A stretch of 64,000 nucleotides of DNA from Cornus controversa (lineage: Eukaryota; Streptophyta; Magnoliopsida; Cornales; Cornaceae), in contig CM048845.1 of assembly GCA_026545225.1 (NCBI GenBank), positions 101,180,033 to 101,244,032 on the forward strand, in the 5' to 3' direction. Position numbers and translations under genes: made by a program. This document shows positions 60,971 through 64,000 of this stretch, in pieces. Each line of letters starts with the position of its first letter. Position 1 is the stretch's first letter. The notes under the pieces were generated by a model. That model ran no database searches. It was given only the letters and a program-made list of their open reading frames with translations, and was not told where the DNA came from.

Positions 60971-61350
60971 ACAACCTATTGAATCCTTCTTGAAAATTAA
61001 TGTAAGTGACATTTTATAATTTTATAATACTTCAAATTATTTTATTATACCAACTAATCCCCAAATTCAAGTTTTTTAAGGGTGCTGAAATTTAAAGCAA
61101 GTACACATGGATGGTCAACAACCTAGTCCACCACCAAGCAATGCAGAAACAATGACGCAACAACCCGTTCAATCCTTTGTAAAAATTAATGTGAGTGATG
61201 TTTTATAATTTTAAAATACTTCAAATTATTGACTTTAAACCAACTAATTCATAATTTTAACTTTTTTAGGGTACTGAAATTCAAAGCAAGTATGCATGGA
61301 TGTTCCAACAACCTAGTCCACCGCCAAGCAATGCAAAAACAATAACGCAT
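60971..61350 (+). repeat. 189-bp tandem duplication of an exon-intron unit
   Basis: Copy 1 starts ACAACCTATTGAATCC at 60971 and copy 2 starts ACAACCCGTTCAATCC at 61160. Each continues through AAAATTAATGT(A/G)AGTGA, TTTTATAATTTTA, ATACTTCAAATTATT, CCAACTAATnC, and TACTGAAATTCAAAGC or its variant, then ACAACCTAGTCCACC. Each copy has an exon end, a GT(A/G)AGT donor, a short intron, a TTTTT(A)AG acceptor and the start of the next exon. Confidence 0.85.
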
Positions 61351-61439
61351 GAGTTTTCACAAACCACGACGCAAATGAACACACTTAGCTTACAAGCATC
61401 TTATTGTCCAAATACAATTCTGAGTCAGGTTGGTGCTAG

Positions 61440-62008
61440 TTTTATCTACTTTTACATTCTCCAGTGATGAACCAAGAGGGGGGTGAATTGGTTCAATGTG
61501 AACTTTAATAAACTCAACTTAATTCTTATTAGATCTCAGACTACTTGTTTAAGTTCATGACAACAGTCTTAGAACCTTATCAGCGCCGATTTATGGAGTA
61601 TATTGCAACACGTCTGTTATGGGTAGTCAAAAATGAATGCAGCCTTATTTTTTAAAAATTGGTAACTAGAATAAGATTAGAATAGAATTTGAAACTTGAT
61701 AAACACATAAAACTACTCACAAGACCATTTGAGTAAACTTTGTAGCAAAATAAGGTATTGACATCACTATACATCACAATATGAGTTGTTGAGCTATTTT
61801 TCTATTTTAGAATAACCTTAATCAATCCATCCTTTCTTGGTTGATTTTTGGCATTATGAATATCTCATAATCTCACCAAAAATATCACTCACAACACTTG
61901 AAGGAATAAGGCTCAAACTTTATAAACACTCAAGTGCAGCTATCTACTGATATATAGAAAATAACATTACTTAACAGATAGAATTCACCAGCTGTCACTT
62001 GTTGTCAG
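61440..62008 (+). other. Intron-like sequence with an LTR-like fragment
   Basis: After the CTGAGTCAG|GTTGGT border, the text AAGAGGGGGGTGAATTGG (61470) resembles the box near the start of the family 1 solo LTRs. This suggests an old LTR fragment in the last intron of the FAR1-like pseudogene. Its ends could not be fixed. The segment ends at TTGTTGTCAG before the last candidate exon. Confidence 0.35.
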
Positions 62009-62225
62009 GTAAATGATTCAACCAATCATGATGATGAAAGAGTGCAACCAATAATATGGGTGGTTGGGTAAACATATGTTTTTATAACAGACAATGTTTC
62101 ATTTCATTTATTTTGTTTATATATATATATATTTTTTAAAATGGAGCCCTTCTATCTAAACCTCGGGGTAGATGACATTGACAGACATGAAGGAATTTCT
62201 CTTCAAAAGTGGATGGTGTTTTTTT

Positions 62226-62515
62226 TGTATATTTTGGCAAATCCTCTTCAATTGCAAGTGAAGGGTGTTTTAGTTGTATATGTCAACAAATCCTCTTCAA
62301 ATGTGAAGGAAAGATATTTTTTTTTGTATATGTCAGCGAATCCTCTTCAAATGTGAATGAAGAGTTCTGTTTTTGTATACTTTAGCAAATCTTCTTCAAA
62401 GGTGAATGAAGGGTTCTGTTTTTGTATATTTCAGCAAATCCTCTTGAGAGGTGAAGGAATGGTGCTTTTTTGTATATGTCAGCAAATCCTCTTCAAATGT
62501 GAAGGGTGCAGTTTA
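62226..62515. repeat. Six tandem copies of a 49-bp repeat
   Basis: TGTATATGTCAGCAAATCCT or a variant starts at 62226, 62276, 62325, 62374, 62423 and 62471. Each is followed by CTTCAAATGTGAANG, with the fifth changed to CTTGAGAGGTGAAGG. The open frames across it change frame with each unit because 49 is not a multiple of three. Confidence 0.9.
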
Positions 62516-63287
62516 TCCCACCAATTTTTTTTTGTAACAGTGGAGGTTATGAAAGAGTTATACATGTAAATGCGGATAGATTGTGGAAATGCCTATTCAA
62601 ATAAGACAATGTATTCCACCAATTTTTTTGCAATAGTGGAATATAATGACAATGATAATGCAATGTTAGAAGTTAACTTCAAATGACAATTTTATTTTCT
62701 CAAAAGAAGTCTTTTATAGATATGTTACAATGCTTTTGACGGATAGATATACATGTTATCTGTAGTATAATCTAACCCTTATTGCTAGCCTTTTGGTTAA
62801 ACACATTCTTTGATTCGGCAACTAGACTGGTGATTGGTGAAACACATCGAATGTCAGCACAAGCATTGTTCATTTTGTAAGTCTTCCAAGGATGGATATA
62901 TGTGCTTCTACATAGTCTTAATTTCCAATGCATCCAATTCTTGATCCAAAACTTAGCAGAGATCCATTATTATACTCTAATGAATCTACTACACTCAATA
63001 ATCTTCTGTCACAAATGGACGCGAAATATCTGAATTAGTGACATATTCAGATTTGGTATTTTTCCATGTATGAATATCCCAATAAAATCTAATTTCACTT
63101 GAAAATTAGATGCAATATTAGAAGTAGTTTTTCATAGCATAACAAAGCATATGTAAGATAAAACATTTAACATTTTTATTTATTGATTAACAAAAAGATA
63201 AGTTCAAAAGACACCATATTTCAAAAGAGTAACTTCCAATACATTAAACGTCATCTTAACATTTAGACATTTAGACAGAAGTTAACA
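62516..63287. other. Intergenic sequence, nothing recognised
   Basis: CCACCAATTTTTTT followed by GTAACAGTGGA or GCAATAGTGGA occurs twice (62519 and 62617), a small direct repeat. No gene was seen. Confidence 0.4.
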
Positions 63288-63995
63288 TTAGATATCATCC
63301 TGCCTTCTACGACTCCCACCAGCATCTTCTTCCCTATTGCCATCTTGATAAAATGCATGTGAATTAGGATAATTACGAAACTTTTCATGAACTTCCATCC
63401 TAAGAACGTCAATTGAGTTGTCATGATCTTCATGGTGTTTCTCCATCAAACGTCTCATTCGTCTCATCTCCCTGTAAAATTCACATTTCGTAACCAATGC
63501 ATTGCCCTTATCGCCATTGGACAATGGTGGAGAAAGTTCATGTTCACGTGTTGGTGGCGACAATTTATAACCAAGATCCATGTCATAGCTAGTTACTCTG
63601 TGAGCACTTTTAGACTTCTCCCAAGATTCCAGATCAATAGTTCCTATTAGTTTAGAGTACCTGGCATGCTCAGAAATTTTCTCTCCATATTTTGTAAGTA
63701 ACTTTGTGACAAGTACACCAAAAGGCAAAACATAACCTTCTCATTTTTTTTGTAGCATCTATGATCATTGTACGTACAATAGTTGCAGGTACATCAATGG
63801 GATCGCCCTTTCCAATGTGGTATAGTAAAGCTTGCATGTATTTAGAAATTCATCTGCTAGTGTCATGTGGATCAAGGTTGTAACCAACCATCTTATTCAG
63901 AACCATATAATCCCTTGTCAAAAAGGCAGGTTCAAACTCCTTTTTATTGGGTGCGCCTAAATGTTTATGAAAAAATTTGAAAAAAAAAACATAGA
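63288..63995 (-). pseudogene. Putative plant transposon protein (Transposase_32-like), partial and broken
   Basis: The minus-strand frame 63728-63288 begins LPFGVLVTKLLTKYG and ends in a charged, Gly/Arg/Asp-rich tail (EEDAGGSRRRQDDI), with a coiled-coil-like EMRRMRRLMEKHHEDH segment. Upstream, in another frame, the text to the window edge reads ISKYMQALLYHIGKGDPIDV and FLTRDYMVLNKMVG. A TGA lies at about 63857 and a frameshift near the A8 run at about 63747. The layout (a G-P-I-D-V-P segment, then LPFG.LVTKLL) resembles plant proteins annotated as putative plant transposon protein. I infer a decayed mobile-element gene continuing off the right edge. Confidence 0.5.
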
Positions 63996-64000
63996 AAATA

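Larger units (their letters stand above)
58852..62071 (+). pseudogene. FAR1/FHY3-related (FRS) gene, decayed
   Basis: FAR1-related proteins derive from Mutator-like transposases; some are transcription factors in light signalling. Parts seen in order: FAR1 DNA-binding domain (from 58852, GMVFESVQKVYDFYNAYGRE; continuing from 59067, RTGCRAQTH and EEHNHKLI); MULE transposase core (59317-60096, with FWADVSVIINYGHFGDVVKF, FDTTYK, IITDQDTTMKKAL); and SWIM zinc finger (CNCGKFSMERVPCSHVIKVI near 60446-60505). Stops lie at about 59608, 59833 and 60323, and frameshifts near 59060-59080, 59265-59316 and 60097-60113. A Lys-rich tail (60890-60965) could be a nuclear signal. Possible C-terminal exons are 61271-61428 and 62009-62071 (NDSTNHDDERVQPI, stop at 62069), both phase 0. 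A TRIM LTR lies just upstream. Whether it was a domesticated gene or a MULE transposase cannot be settled. Confidence 0.8.

Noticed and set aside
1-64000. CRISPR arrays, bacterial operons, rRNA genes, organelle insertions
   Set aside because: None seen. The tandem repeats found lack the short-repeat/unique-spacer pattern of CRISPR and the sequence is plant nuclear.

Overview
The window is nuclear DNA of a flowering plant, most likely a eudicot. It is AT-rich, its genes have introns with GT..AG borders, its recognisable proteins are plant families (MPB2C, Dof, a gar2-related protein, a plant SAM-domain protein, FAR1-related), and the space between genes is filled with plant transposable elements and microsatellites. 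The species cannot be named from the sequence. Genes are sparse and do not form operons or a visible pathway.

Genes, left to right. (1) The 5' three exons of an MPB2C-like gene on the minus strand (6371 down to about 778), whose 3' end lies off the left edge. A non-autonomous hAT element sits in its 4.7-kb second intron. (2) The 3' coding end of a gar2-related gene on the plus strand (two coding exons ending at 17270), probably with further upstream exons among microsatellites and a small TRIM element. (3) A complete intronless Dof transcription factor on the minus strand (29205-30155) that looks like the OBP4/DOF5.4 orthologue. (4) A complete single-exon SAM-domain protein on the minus strand (45988-47004), whose last codons and 3' flank are tandemly duplicated. 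(5) A decayed FAR1/FHY3-related (MULE-transposase-derived) pseudogene on the plus strand (58852-62071). (6) A decayed transposon-type protein on the minus strand at the right edge.

Mobile DNA dominates. At 19.9-27.5 kb is an LTR retrotransposon with a 1.1-kb 3' LTR. Its 5' LTR has been split by three later insertions: a Mutator-like foldback MITE and two solo LTRs from two different families. Each has its own target-site duplication, so the original 5' LTR can be reconstructed on paper as about 1.13 kb, close to the 3' LTR. At 48.5-58.5 kb is a second nest. A higher-order tandem array was invaded by a minus-strand Copia element with 221-bp LTRs, whose RNase H region was split by a roughly 2-kb Gypsy-type solo LTR. 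That LTR was in turn split by a 1.3-kb solo LTR of the same family as one in the first nest. Target-site duplications support each layer. Other elements include two hAT elements, a hAT MITE, two copies of a Tourist-like MITE, two Mutator-like MITEs, a TRIM, a Cassandra-like TRIM LTR and a truncated Au-type SINE.

I did not find a new protein-coding biological system. The most informative signals are the two ordered nests of insertions, the higher-order array interrupted by Copia, the 155-bp duplication at the end of the SAM gene, a cluster of four CACGTG motifs beyond the Dof gene, and a tandemly duplicated exon-intron unit at the tail of the FAR1-like pseudogene. All boundaries and family calls were made by eye; no alignment or database search was run.
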